Assembly (NCBI GenBank): GCA_964570855.1
Contig: CAZMZR010000039.1
Location: forward strand, 1 to 32,450
Length of the DNA stretch: 32,450 bases
Source of the DNA: JAFGPS01 sp964570855
Lineage (GTDB): Bacteria > Planctomycetota > Phycisphaerae > Sedimentisphaerales > Anaerobacaceae
Direction of reading: 5' to 3'
The first letter of the stretch is position 1. The number at the start of each line of letters is the position of its first letter. The notes below the pieces were generated by a model. The model did no database searches, was not told the DNA's origin, and saw only the letters and a program-made list of their open reading frames with translations. Below are positions 7,973 to 16,310 of this stretch, piece after piece. The position numbers and the translations under genes were made by a program.

Positions 7973-8961
7973 ACCTTCACCTTAAAACTATTTCTTGTGT
8001 GAATCTGTTCTTCTTTAGTATTTCTGCCAACAACATGCTGTACAAAATAGCGGGGACGACCTCTGACGTCATAATAGATTCGCCCCAAATATTCCCCAAG
8101 TAAACCCATCCCGATAAACTGTGCGCCGACGAAGATAAAGAGAATCGCAAAGAGGGTAAAAACTCCTTCTGCCGCCCATGTAGCGCCATATATCAATCTC
8201 ATAACAAGTAGGAATATACCGAATCCGGTACCTATCAATGATATGAACGCGCCTATTACGGTCAGCAGCCTTAGCGGAAACGTTGTCATGCTGGTAAGCA
8301 GATCAAATTGCAGATTAATGAGTTTCCATACACTATACTTGGACTGGCCGTTAGAGCGTTTGTCATGCTGTACTTCAATTTCTGTCGCATGACGGGCAAA
8401 ACTGTTTGCCAGGACGGGAATAAACGTACTCCTTTCGTCGCAGGCAAGTATGGCATCAACTATATTCCGGCGGTAAGCACGCAGCATACAACCGTAATCA
8501 TGCATGATAACACCCGTTGCTTTCTGGGCAACCTTGTTGACTATAAAGGAGGCAATTCTTCGGAAAAAAGTGTCACACCTCGGAACTCTAACACTTCCGA
8601 CAACGTCAAATCCTTCTTCGATTTTTTCGACCAGTTTGGGAATTTCCTCCGGCGGATTCTGCAAATCGGCGTCAAGGGTAACAATAATATTCCCTCTCGA
8701 TTCAGCAAAGCCGGCCATGACCGCGGCATGCTGTCCATAATTTCTATTAAGAAATACTCCGACAATATTTCCATCGCTTTGTTCGGCTGCTTCGGTAATT
8801 ATATCGGGGGAGGAGTCCCTGCTGCCGTCGTCCACAAGAATAAGCTCGAATGACCTTTCCATCCCATTACAGGATTCTGCGCATCGCCTGATGAGTTCCT
8901 TCAGATTTTCCTGTTCGTTAAACACAGGGACAACGACTGAGATTAAATCTGTATGGTTCAT
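7969..8961 (-). CDS. arnC: ArnC, undecaprenyl-phosphate Ara4FN transferase
   Basis: This protein has 330 residues (E. coli ArnC is 322). It is a family 2 glycosyltransferase domain with VVPVFNEQENL at the N-terminus, VDDGSRDSS, the metal-binding DADLQNPPEEIP, and MHDYGCMLRAYRR. Two transmembrane helices follow near 235-260 and 270-297, then the typical end GLLGEYLGRIYYDVRGRPRYFV. ArnC transfers 4-formamido-arabinose from its UDP carrier to undecaprenyl phosphate at the cytoplasmic face of the inner membrane. The start ATG at 8961 has GGAGG 9 nt or so upstream. It overlaps arnB by 4 nt and arnA by 4 nt, indicating translational coupling in one mRNA. Confidence 0.95.
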   Translation of the reverse strand: MNHTDLISVVVPVFNEQENLKELIRRCAESCNGMERSFELILVDDGSRDSSPDIITEAAEQSDGNIVGVFLNRNYGQHAAVMAGFAESRGNIIVTLDADLQNPPEEIPKLVEKIEEGFDVVGSVRVPRCDTFFRRIASFIVNKVAQKATGVIMHDYGCMLRAYRRNIVDAILACDERSTFIPVLANSFARHATEIEVQHDKRSNGQSKYSVWKLINLQFDLLTSMTTFPLRLLTVIGAFISLIGTGFGIFLLVMRLIYGATWAAEGVFTLFAILFIFVGAQFIGMGLLGEYLGRIYYDVRGRPRYFVQHVVGRNTKEEQIHTRNSFKVKV

Positions 8962-10109
8962 TTACTTAATACCTCCTTGATTGCCTCGACAACATCATCA
9001 ACGTCATCGAATGTCATATCCGGAAAAAGGGGAAGGGAACATATGCGGTCTGAATTCCACTCGGTATTCGGTAACATGCCGCGATGTGTACCCATCGATT
9101 CGGTGTAATATTTCTGAAGGTGCACCGCTCGAAAGTGAAGTCCGGTTCCAATATTCCTCTGTTTGAGCTCCTGCATAAAATCATCCCGGCTTAGTTTGAC
9201 CTTGTCTATATCCAGGCGCACAACAAATAAATGCCAGGCGTGCTTCATCGGATACGGGGGATTAGAAAGCGGGAGTATTTCATCAACCTCATCGAGACGC
9301 TCGCGGTATTTCATGACCAGTTCGGTCCTGCGACTGTTGAATTTATCCACTCGCGCCAGTTGACTTGTCCCCAGAACGGCTGATAAATCCGTCATGTTGT
9401 ACTTGAAACCCGGCTCCAATACTTCAGCCTGGGCAGATCTTCCCTGAGTGTGACGGTCGTAGGCATCCACCCCAAGACCATGAAATTTCAGCCGCCGCAC
9501 ACAATTGGCCAATTCGAGATCATCTGAGCAAAACATGCCGCCTTCACCGGTAGTGATGTTCTTAATTGGATGAAAAGAAAAAATAGAAGTTCCCCTGTGA
9601 CCGATACGTTCGTCTTTGTATTCCGTGCCCAGAGCATGAGCGGCATCCTCGACGAGAAAGACATTTTTACCTGCAGCCAGTTTCCGAATCGGTTCGATAT
9701 CCACAGGCGCCCCGGCGAAATGCACGGGGATGATGAGCTTCGTTGAGTCTGTTAGAGATGCTTTTATAGATTCTGGCGAGACCAGCAGTGTGTCGCGATC
9801 CACATCGACAAAGATAGGTTTAGCTCCGGCAAGAACTATAAGATTGACAGTAGATACCCATGTCATCGAGGGTGTAATAACCTCATCTCCAGTTCCGATG
9901 TCCAGCGCTTTAAGGGCCAGGTGCATTCCGGCGGTTGCTGATGATAGCGCAACGGCACTGGCGCATCCTGTATAGTCACAGAATGCCTGTTCAAACTCCG
10001 CCGTCTTAGGACCAGTAGTAAGCCAGCCTGAACGAAGAACCTCCACGACAGCAGTAATGTCCTCTTCACTGATTGATGGCCGTGAAAATGGTAAAAACTC
10101 ATTTCGCAT
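8958..10109 (-). CDS. arnB: ArnB, UDP-4-amino-4-deoxy-L-arabinose--oxoglutarate aminotransferase
   Basis: This protein of about 383 residues belongs to the DegT/DnrJ/EryC1 family. It matches E. coli ArnB throughout: NEFLPFSRPSIS, GWLTTGPKTAEFEQAF, SSATAGMHLAL, GDEVITPSMTWVSTVN, VEDAAHALGT (PLP-pyridine Asp), FSFHPIKNITTGEGG with the Schiff-base lysine (about residue 183), KFHGLGVDAYDR, and NTEWNSDRICSLPLFPDMT. It is PLP-dependent and aminates UDP-4-keto-arabinose with glutamate. ATG at 10109 is taken because it gives the same N-terminus as E. coli; a TTG one codon upstream (10112) is closer to the ideal 7-nt spacing from GAGGAG at 10120-10125 and cannot be excluded. The start overlaps the preceding glycosyltransferase gene. 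Confidence 0.95.
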   Translation of the reverse strand: MRNEFLPFSRPSISEEDITAVVEVLRSGWLTTGPKTAEFEQAFCDYTGCASAVALSSATAGMHLALKALDIGTGDEVITPSMTWVSTVNLIVLAGAKPIFVDVDRDTLLVSPESIKASLTDSTKLIIPVHFAGAPVDIEPIRKLAAGKNVFLVEDAAHALGTEYKDERIGHRGTSIFSFHPIKNITTGEGGMFCSDDLELANCVRRLKFHGLGVDAYDRHTQGRSAQAEVLEPGFKYNMTDLSAVLGTSQLARVDKFNSRRTELVMKYRERLDEVDEILPLSNPPYPMKHAWHLFVVRLDIDKVKLSRDDFMQELKQRNIGTGLHFRAVHLQKYYTESMGTHRGMLPNTEWNSDRICSLPLFPDMTFDDVDDVVEAIKEVLSK

Positions 10110-11847
10110 CAAAAAAACTCTCCTCGGCTACTAAGTCGATTTTATTTTCCGAAGTTTGTCCCCATAACCACGCTACCCATTTCTCTTTCTTTGATGATTC
10201 AGATTCCCATGAAAGCACTTGCTCTTCAACGGTCTGGCACTTCTGTAATTCAAATAAAATAGTGGATGGCAGACTGGTGACATATCGAACTTGTGAGATC
10301 ACTGCCCCAGACGGATTATTCCCAAGGAAGCTGTGCAGTTCGTCAGAACTATTAAGTATTCTAACAGGCTTTTCCCTGGAGAGATAGAATAAAATATTCG
10401 GATTGGCCTTGTGAAAAATGGCTATTCTTTCGGATGGCAAGTTCGCCGATTGAATCTTCAACTTCTGAGCAAATGGTCGTTCCGTCCGATAACTTTCAAG
10501 AATATTCTGTTGCCAGCAAAAATAACCTCCGAGCACAACAACTGCTATTGCAATAAATGAGGTAGCAAGCCGATCGGTCTTATAATGGAAATTAAGCAAA
10601 TTTTCAGAATTGTATATGGCTAAACCAAGGATTAATGCGATAAGACCTATTATTAAGCTCGCCACAGATAAACTCAAAGGAAATTCAAAACCCGTTATTC
10701 TCTTTGCAATGATGAGAATAGGCGGCATTGTCAGTTCGAATATAATCAATCCGAAAAATATCGTTCTCTGGACTTTCATTCCAAACCGTCGGATCCTATG
10801 CAATTGTGGGTGATTCGCCCAAACTATAAAAACAGCTATGAGAAGTGCGCAGAAAGGAACGATAGGTAATATATAGTAGCTGCGTCTTGAGCCGGAGACG
10901 GTAAAGAACAAAAATACAAGGATAATGGCCTTGATGAGCCAACGCGTATTGCTGTCGAGTTCTTTCCAGTTTTTAATCATACCGACGACTGCCCCCACAA
11001 AAAGCGGAGCCCACGGCAATACAAGTATTGGTAATGCGTAAAAGTAAAGGTAGAAGGGACTTTTGTGATCAAAGGGCTTAAAAAACCGCTGAATATTTTC
11101 CTGAAAAACCAACGCCAGGCCGCTGGATGAATAATCTTCCGGGCGTGTCAGAGAAGCAATGATAAAAGGTGCCAAATATATCCCAATCGCAATAGCGAGT
11201 GCCAGAAAATGTGCCGGTTTGAAAAGAGCCCGCCAGCGTTTTTCTTCAATAATATCCGGTATGACAATGAGCACCGGAACAACAACTGAAGTCAATCCCT
11301 TGGTTAACGCCCCAATAAAAGCAATCAAGTAAAAAACAAGGAATGTTACAAAATTGGGTTTGTCTCGTCTTGCCCAATACCAAGCCACAGCCAGGATGAT
11401 GGCTGCCAGATTCTCTGTCTCAGCAGTTCCGGTCCGAGACCAGAAGAGAAAAGCGTAAGTTGTCAGAAGTATCCAGCCGGCAATCCTGCCAATTTGTGCC
11501 GACCAAAGACGTGTTCCAATTCTGACTGTTGCCCAGATTGATAGCATTCCTGCAACAGCACTGGGTATGCGTATCACCAATTCGTTTAGTACGCCGCTTA
11601 CGGCGGCGATTATGCCAATAAACCAATAGGTCAAAAGTGGTTTGTCGAAATATGGCTCATCGCCAATCATCGGATGGAAAAAATCTTTTGTTAAAAGCAT
11701 ATTTCGAGTTATTTCAGCCCAACGCCCTTCAGCAGCCCATAGACTGCGGTCCCCGAGTGCCCAAAACAATAGAAAAAAAGCTGCTGCGAGCAGTATTAGT
11801 TCCTGCAGCCAATCTTCTCTATTAAAGGTCTTTCTTTCTACCCACAT
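10099..11847 (-). CDS. ArnT-like GT83-family glycosyltransferase (first gene of the conserved arn run, variant active site)
   Basis: This multi-pass membrane protein has about 582 residues. It keeps the GT83 layout (LWAAEGRWAEITRNML, PYFDKPLLTYWFIG, ALTKGLTSVVVP, SGSRRSYYILPIVP, and a short soluble C-terminal domain from about 475). The canonical Asp-Glu-x-Arg of ArnT is Ala-Glu-Gly-Arg here, and the second acidic position (GTYAVLD in ArnT) reads RTGTAETENLAA with Glu instead of Asp. I take these as marks of a distinct GT83 subfamily and not as inactivation, because the rest is well preserved. ATG at 11847 is preferred to TTG at 11850. The stop overlaps arnB by 11 nt. It is the first large gene downstream of the PmrA-box-like promoter, about 300 nt from the predicted transcription start. 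Sugar donor unknown. Confidence 0.88.
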   Translation of the reverse strand: MWVERKTFNREDWLQELILLAAAFFLLFWALGDRSLWAAEGRWAEITRNMLLTKDFFHPMIGDEPYFDKPLLTYWFIGIIAAVSGVLNELVIRIPSAVAGMLSIWATVRIGTRLWSAQIGRIAGWILLTTYAFLFWSRTGTAETENLAAIILAVAWYWARRDKPNFVTFLVFYLIAFIGALTKGLTSVVVPVLIVIPDIIEEKRWRALFKPAHFLALAIAIGIYLAPFIIASLTRPEDYSSSGLALVFQENIQRFFKPFDHKSPFYLYFYALPILVLPWAPLFVGAVVGMIKNWKELDSNTRWLIKAIILVFLFFTVSGSRRSYYILPIVPFCALLIAVFIVWANHPQLHRIRRFGMKVQRTIFFGLIIFELTMPPILIIAKRITGFEFPLSLSVASLIIGLIALILGLAIYNSENLLNFHYKTDRLATSFIAIAVVVLGGYFCWQQNILESYRTERPFAQKLKIQSANLPSERIAIFHKANPNILFYLSREKPVRILNSSDELHSFLGNNPSGAVISQVRYVTSLPSTILFELQKCQTVEEQVLSWESESSKKEKWVAWLWGQTSENKIDLVAEESFFDAK

Positions 11848-11865
11848 CAAGTTATTTCTTAATAA

Positions 11866-12120
11866 CTACAGCCCTGACATTTTATCGATATAAGGAATTC
11901 CCCATCCACTTGAATTTGCAAATATTCTTTGGAAGGCTTGCCTGGCATTCAACTTAAACGGCAGCTTTATAATCTTTAATACTTTAGAAGAACTGGGAAA
12001 ATTATAATCGTCAGAGATATTCTTCTGTTTCTCATCCATTATCAGTTTAATGACAGTATTGGCTCCAATCGCCCCCTTATCCAATATCTTGGACGTTTCA
12101 CACGCGTCTATCTTGGACAC
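11866..12120 (-). CDS. Small ORF in the leader of the arn operon, unknown
   Basis: An 84-codon frame starts at GTG 12120..12118, about 26 nt downstream of the predicted transcription start and 18 nt before the first glycosyltransferase. I do not recognise the product. It is hydrophilic and basic with no signal peptide or membrane helix, and ends in an aromatic/Gly-rich stretch (SSGWGIPYIDKMSGL). There is no Shine-Dalgarno in front of the GTG. It may be a real small protein, a decayed gene, or simply an untranslated leader that happens to be open. Its start region contains the 10-bp direct repeat listed separately. Confidence 0.3.
   Translation of the reverse strand: MSKIDACETSKILDKGAIGANTVIKLIMDEKQKNISDDYNFPSSSKVLKIIKLPFKLNARQAFQRIFANSSGWGIPYIDKMSGL
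12085..12118. repeat. Two 10-bp direct repeats (TATCTTGGAC), 24 bp apart
   Basis: TATCTTGGAC occurs at 12085-12094 and again at 12109-12118. Both lie within the first 40 nt of the leader ORF of the arn operon, downstream of the predicted start of transcription. The copies are exact. They could be a protein binding site pair, the trace of a small duplication, or part of a degraded element end. Confidence 0.5.
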
Positions 12121-12152
12121 TTCATAGGCACGGATACATATTGTTTGGTAAA

Positions 12153-12185
12153 AGTATACTTATGGAACCTTAAGATAAACTTAAG
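12153..12185 (-). promoter_or_regulatory. PmrA-box-like direct repeat and -10 of the arn operon promoter
   Basis: On the minus strand the sequence reads CTTAAG-TTTAT-CTTAAG (12185 down to 12169), two perfect half-sites with 11-bp periodicity. Ten nt later comes TATACT (12158..12153), a good -10. There is no separate -35, so the second half-site occupies that place. The PmrA box of enterobacteria is (C/T)TTAA(G/T)-N5-(C/T)TTAA(G/T) in the same position. It lies in the short gap between the histidine kinase stop (12247) and the arn operon, and very probably drives that operon under the control of the adjacent regulator. Confidence 0.75.
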
Positions 12186-12246
12186 ACTTCAGAAAATATT
12201 CTTGGCTCAGAACGAAAAACTGGGGTTGAATACAGATTAGGCTTCG

Positions 12247-13656
12247 TTAAGCGCGGGCTAATCGAATGCAAACGAGCGTGCCGGAATCAGGACTTGAGGT
12301 AATTGATATATCCCCCTTGTGTCGATGGGCGATCTCTCGGGCTATAGACAATCCCAATCCAGCGCCGCCTGTGCTTTTGGACCGTGATGGATCCACCCGG
12401 TAGAAGCGGTCAAATAGGTGGGGCAGGGCCTCAGGTGAAATATGGTCTCCTTTGTTATAAATGCGGACCGTGGCATAATCGTCAGGTCCATATCCTAAGG
12501 TTACATTTACAGTCCCGTCAGGCGGCCCGTATTTGGTGGCGTTGTCGAGAACATTACTGAACAAATGGATTAACTCATCTAAATCACCATTAATAGTCAT
12601 ATCAGGCGGTTCTTCAAGGATTACTTTTCCCCCTGAGCGTTCCATCTTTTTTCCATAGGTTTCTGTCAGTTCACACAGCAACACATCGAGCTGTACCTCC
12701 CCTTTGGCGGTATCCCCACCAACTTCGTCTAAGCGGGCTAAGACCAATAGTTGCTCTATGAGATGCTCCATGCGGGCAATGTCCTCTAACGAATCATTGA
12801 TTGCCTGCCTGTATTCACCCGGTTGCTTCTGATGTATTTGTGCCGCTTGAAGGGTACTCTTAGCCAAACTCAGGGGGGTGCGAAGTTCATGTGCGGCATC
12901 GGATGTAAATTGCTTTTGCTGCTGCAAAACCCTGTCCAGACGGCTAAGCATATCATTTAATGCTACCATGAATGGACGTAATTCCTTCGGGACCTTTTTA
13001 TCATCAAAGATAACCTCTCCGATATTAGGACGTGTTATGTCTTTTAAGCGTTCGGCAGTCATATCTATAGGATGCAGGCCGCACCCAACAGTCCACATAG
13101 TTACCACAACCGAGCCTATGATCATGCTTGTCCCCAGAATGAGCAGCAATCTTAGAAATTCATGCATCTCGTGATAGGTGTAGTAGCTGGAGCCAGCAAC
13201 TACAATATTCACAATGCCTCCATTAATCTTATGACGCAACCAAACAGCTCTGTATTCATTGCCGGGAAGGCTGGGATTCATGAAGTTAGATTCCTCAATT
13301 AATGGCCTGTTTTGTTCCGGAAGTTCGCGTAACCAGCGTCCGTGTTCACTATCCGGCGCATCACTGGCAAGTAAATCGGCAGACGAACCATCCAGCCAGA
13401 TTCGATATAACGTCGAAGGATTTTTGTCAGATCTTCCTGTGACCTCGCTGACTTCTTCCGCCCATTTCTCTTTATCCGAACTGGTATCTAAGCTTGACAC
13501 GATGCCGTTGGCCATTGCCTTTAATGTTCGGTCGATGCTTCGAAGGTGGGATTCTTCAAACTCAATATATGCCACAACGGAAATGATGACGATAACAGCC
13601 ATCAGCACGGCGGAGATCCAAAGGGAAATACGCCACTTTAGGGAAAGAGATGTCAT
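12247..13656 (-). CDS. Two-component sensor histidine kinase (PmrB/CusS-like)
   Basis: This 469-residue membrane kinase has a first helix at about 11-31, an extracytoplasmic sensor region at about 32-167, a second helix at 168-190, then HAMP and the DHp domain with phosphoacceptor His256 (SDAAHELRTPLS). The ATPase domain has N box FSNVLDNATKYGP, F box LPHLFDRFYRVDPSRS and G2 box GGAGLGLSIA. The G1 box reads YNKGDHI, without the usual Asp, as in the CusS branch. The sensor region has ExxE motifs at 68-71 (EVSE) and 111-114 (ELPE). ExxE is the iron-sensing motif in enterobacterial PmrB, but it is short and may be coincidental here. The start overlaps the regulator stop by 4 nt. I would expect it to sense cations or cationic peptides from its link to arn genes, which is inference. 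Confidence 0.9.
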   Translation of the reverse strand: MTSLSLKWRISLWISAVLMAVIVIISVVAYIEFEESHLRSIDRTLKAMANGIVSSLDTSSDKEKWAEEVSEVTGRSDKNPSTLYRIWLDGSSADLLASDAPDSEHGRWLRELPEQNRPLIEESNFMNPSLPGNEYRAVWLRHKINGGIVNIVVAGSSYYTYHEMHEFLRLLLILGTSMIIGSVVVTMWTVGCGLHPIDMTAERLKDITRPNIGEVIFDDKKVPKELRPFMVALNDMLSRLDRVLQQQKQFTSDAAHELRTPLSLAKSTLQAAQIHQKQPGEYRQAINDSLEDIARMEHLIEQLLVLARLDEVGGDTAKGEVQLDVLLCELTETYGKKMERSGGKVILEEPPDMTINGDLDELIHLFSNVLDNATKYGPPDGTVNVTLGYGPDDYATVRIYNKGDHISPEALPHLFDRFYRVDPSRSKSTGGAGLGLSIAREIAHRHKGDISITSSPDSGTLVCIRLARA

Positions 13657-14333
13657 CTCGGCAATTCTCCAAGTACATAACCCTGATTTCGAAGGGTATG
13701 AATCACTTCACCGCTTTGTCCTGAGCCAAGTTTCTTTCGCAGAGAGCAGATGTAAACTTCCACTACATTGGAGAAGTTTTCTGAGCCGAAGCTATACAGA
13801 TGTTCCACAATATCGGCTTTGGAAACTACTTCTCCGGCTCTCATAGCCAGATATTCGAACAGGCGGTATTCCATAGCGGACAGCCGTACCGTTTCTTTTC
13901 TGAATATTACCTGATGTTTAGCAGTATTAATACTTATATCCCCGACTTTAATTACAGGATCAACGCGACCGTACGAACGACGTACAAGCGCCTGACAGCG
14001 AGCCATCAGTTCCCTCATATCAAAGGGTTTGACTATATAATCGTCGCCGCCTGATTCAAGTCCTTGAACGATATCACGGGTATCGTCACGGGCAGTCAGG
14101 ATAAGAACAGGAGTAGTCATGCCTTTTTTACGAAGGTCCTTGAGAATCTCGAGGCCACCAATTTTGGGAAGCCCCAGGTCAAGAATAATCAGATCATACG
14201 GATTCGTCATAGCCATGTGACGGCCATCTTCTCCGTCAGTAGAAATGTCGACAGCCCAGGAGTATTCCTCGTCCAGTACTCTGGTTATGTTACGGGCTAT
14301 CTTGATCTCGTCTTCAATAATAAGTACACGCAT
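13653..14333 (-). CDS. OmpR/PhoB-family response regulator (PmrA-like by context)
   Basis: This 226-residue regulator has a receiver domain (1-115) with the acidic pocket IIEDE, phosphoacceptor Asp52 (LILDLGLP), TAR at about 80-82 and the KPF lysine near 104. The C-terminal winged helix (about 128-222) has the recognition region SNVVEVYICSLRKKLG and ends with HTLRNQGYVLGELPR. It is cotranscribed with the kinase (ATGA overlap). Three copies of a PmrA-box-like repeat lie beside this gene pair (upstream of the arn operon, in the divergent gap directly upstream of this gene, and 2 kb further), making it the obvious candidate to bind them. Family assignment is firm; the PmrA name is a context inference, and sequence alone does not separate it from CusR/QseB-like regulators. 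Confidence 0.92.
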   Translation of the reverse strand: MRVLIIEDEIKIARNITRVLDEEYSWAVDISTDGEDGRHMAMTNPYDLIILDLGLPKIGGLEILKDLRKKGMTTPVLILTARDDTRDIVQGLESGGDDYIVKPFDMRELMARCQALVRRSYGRVDPVIKVGDISINTAKHQVIFRKETVRLSAMEYRLFEYLAMRAGEVVSKADIVEHLYSFGSENFSNVVEVYICSLRKKLGSGQSGEVIHTLRNQGYVLGELPR

Positions 14334-14461
14334 ATCTATGTAGGATGCATTCTCAAATTTTCACAGGTTCTGTTCTTCTCATAATCTAAGCAATTTTATT
14401 TTATCACAGGCGGTAATAACAGGAAATGCTTTTTTGGGAGGCTTTTGCTTTTTAACCATGT

Positions 14462-14495
14462 CTTCAGCTTATTTTAAGGAACAATCTGTTAATAG
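14462..14495 (+). promoter_or_regulatory. PmrA-box-like direct repeat and -10 upstream of the third ArnT-like gene
   Basis: CTTCAG-CTTAT-TTTAAG at 14462-14478 (one mismatch in the first half-site) is followed after 11 nt by TAATAG (14490-14495). The surrounding 23 nt (14457-14479) are identical to 16306-16328 at 22 positions. It lies between the divergent response regulator and glycosyltransferase genes, so it could also serve for autoregulation of the regulator. Confidence 0.65.
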
Positions 14496-14576
14496 AGAAT
14501 CGTACAAGAACTCTCCAATGCAAGAGTTCCCCAAAAAGGGGGTCAAAGCGTGCAAGACCATGGTTTATGAATTAAA

Positions 14577-16190
14577 ATGGGAAATTTCGAATATAGAGAT
14601 TCGCTGCTGATCTTTTTGATAGGCGTCGTTGTTTTTACCATCGGCCTTAGCCCGGAATTTATTGGTTTTGACTGCCGCTTTGTGGTGTTTGCCAAGGAAA
14701 TGATGCGGAACGGCCCAACCTTTTTCCCAACCACCTACGGCCAGCCCTATCCGGATTATCCAGGCACATCAACCTTTATGATTTACCTTGTTTCCCTGCT
14801 GTTTGGCAAAGTTACCCCTTTTACTGCGATATTGCCGACGGCCGTTGTTTCCGCCCTTATTCTTGTCGTAATTTATCGGATTGGCGCAATGCAATCACGG
14901 CAGTGGGGCTTATTTGCGGTTCTGCTTACGCTATTTACCAAAGAATTCTTCGGCCTCTCACGAAGCATCTCTATTGATCAATACACTTCTCTGGCAACGG
15001 TTTTGAGCTTTTACCTTGCCTATTCGGCAACTGTTTACGACAGACAAAAACGTCTTTGGTTTATCCCGTTGCTATTTATAGCGAGCTTTGCTTTCCGCGG
15101 ACCGATAGGTCTGGTTATCCCCGCCGGCGTGTTATGTGTTTATTATCTCTATAACAGAGATTTCAAAAAATTCGCCCTTATGGCATCCGCATCTGCAATT
15201 CTGCTTGCCGTATGCAGTCTCTTATTGTTAGCTGCCGCCAAATACCAGGGTGGTGAGACATTCGTAAAACACGTCATTGAAATGCAGGTCACCGGACGCA
15301 TCGGGGGCGATGCCCGGCATTGGATTGGTTATTATTGGGCGGGAAGTTTTGCGAATTATGCCATAGCATACCCTTTTGCAATTATTGTCGTCGTCAAATT
15401 ATACAAAAAAATATTCGGGCGGGAAAATACTGATTACAAGCTCTTAAGCTCTTTGGTCATCTGGATACTGGTTGTGCTTATCGGCATGTCCGTACCAAGC
15501 ACGAAAAAAATACGATATGTCCTACCGATAATTCCAGCAGTCGCATTGGTTGTTTCTTATATGTTTATCGACCCTATGCAAAAGGGCATTTTGTCAGGCA
15601 TTAAAAAAACATTCCTTAAATTTTGCTCATGGTTTCCACTGGGAACTGTTATTGTTATTCTTGCGGTCTGGGCTGTTAGCGAACGATTTGTATTTCTTTC
15701 CGGGGCAAACTATTTAACAGTAATTATTCTATCGACTGTGCTGGCGGCGGTAACGTGGGTATTGAACACCAGATTCAAAGAGAGCGTTATGCGGGATTTG
15801 GCGTTTATGGCTGTTGGAACTGTAACATTCATTGTTATCGTTGTTGGCATTGAGGAGCCGATCAATTATAACCGCAACCGCACTAAACCCTTTGTGGCAA
15901 AGGTGGAGGCACTGCGATCTCAGCAGTCAGGCGAGGTCGTTTTTTACAATATAAACGCCGATGGCGAAGCGATAAAATTTATGGCGAATCTTGATAAGCC
16001 GCTCGAACCTCGCTTTATCCGCGATGCAGAGGATATTTTAGATTTCCAAATTCCTGCCTATTTTATTACTATGAAAGATGATTTCGATGCGTTGCCAACA
16101 AATGTAATGCAGCAAATCAAGCTTCTTTACAGCGGCAAAATCGGACATGATGATTGTATAATATTTATCTGCGGATCATCACAACTGTGA
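14577..16190 (+). CDS. Divergent ArnT-like GT83-family glycosyltransferase (third paralogue)
   Basis: This 537-residue multi-pass membrane protein shows the GT83 plan in a worn form. FDCRFVVFAKEMMRNG takes the place of DETRYAEIxREM (first Asp kept), QPYPDYPGTSTFMIY replaces the FEKPP-W block, SISIDQYTSLA keeps the second Asp, FRGPIGLVIP replaces LTKGxxxLxVP, and STKKIRYVLPIIP keeps the late basic-YxLP motif. A soluble C-terminal domain follows from about 430. It likely transfers a lipid-linked sugar in the periplasm; substrate unknown. The start ATG at 14577 has no Shine-Dalgarno, and an in-frame stop at 14568-14570 excludes a longer form. It is monocistronic or read with the methyltransferase, divergent from the two-component genes, and preceded by a PmrA-box-like promoter. 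Confidence 0.82.
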   Translation: MGNFEYRDSLLIFLIGVVVFTIGLSPEFIGFDCRFVVFAKEMMRNGPTFFPTTYGQPYPDYPGTSTFMIYLVSLLFGKVTPFTAILPTAVVSALILVVIYRIGAMQSRQWGLFAVLLTLFTKEFFGLSRSISIDQYTSLATVLSFYLAYSATVYDRQKRLWFIPLLFIASFAFRGPIGLVIPAGVLCVYYLYNRDFKKFALMASASAILLAVCSLLLLAAAKYQGGETFVKHVIEMQVTGRIGGDARHWIGYYWAGSFANYAIAYPFAIIVVVKLYKKIFGRENTDYKLLSSLVIWILVVLIGMSVPSTKKIRYVLPIIPAVALVVSYMFIDPMQKGILSGIKKTFLKFCSWFPLGTVIVILAVWAVSERFVFLSGANYLTVIILSTVLAAVTWVLNTRFKESVMRDLAFMAVGTVTFIVIVVGIEEPINYNRNRTKPFVAKVEALRSQQSGEVVFYNINADGEAIKFMANLDKPLEPRFIRDAEDILDFQIPAYFITMKDDFDALPTNVMQQIKLLYSGKIGHDDCIIFICGSSQL

Positions 16191-16262
16191 AATCGAACTT
16201 AAATAAAATCTCACAGGGCAATTGCCTGACGCGGTTTCGGAATATTCCCAATCCTAAGTTAG

Positions 16263-16278
16263 ATATATATATATATAT
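16263..16278. repeat. (AT)8 dinucleotide repeat
   Basis: Eight uninterrupted AT units lie in the gap between the glycosyltransferase and the methyltransferase, about 33 nt upstream of the third PmrA-box-like element. Such tracts can melt easily or vary in length by slippage; no function is evident. Confidence 0.8.
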
Positions 16279-16310
16279 GCGTGGCAGCAACAGACCCATT
16301 TTAGACATGT

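Noticed and set aside
10099..11847. Inactivated ArnT because of the Asp-to-Ala change in the DE motif
   Set aside because: The rest of the protein is intact and well kept, and the AEGRWAEI signature appears to define a subfamily, so loss of function is not supported.
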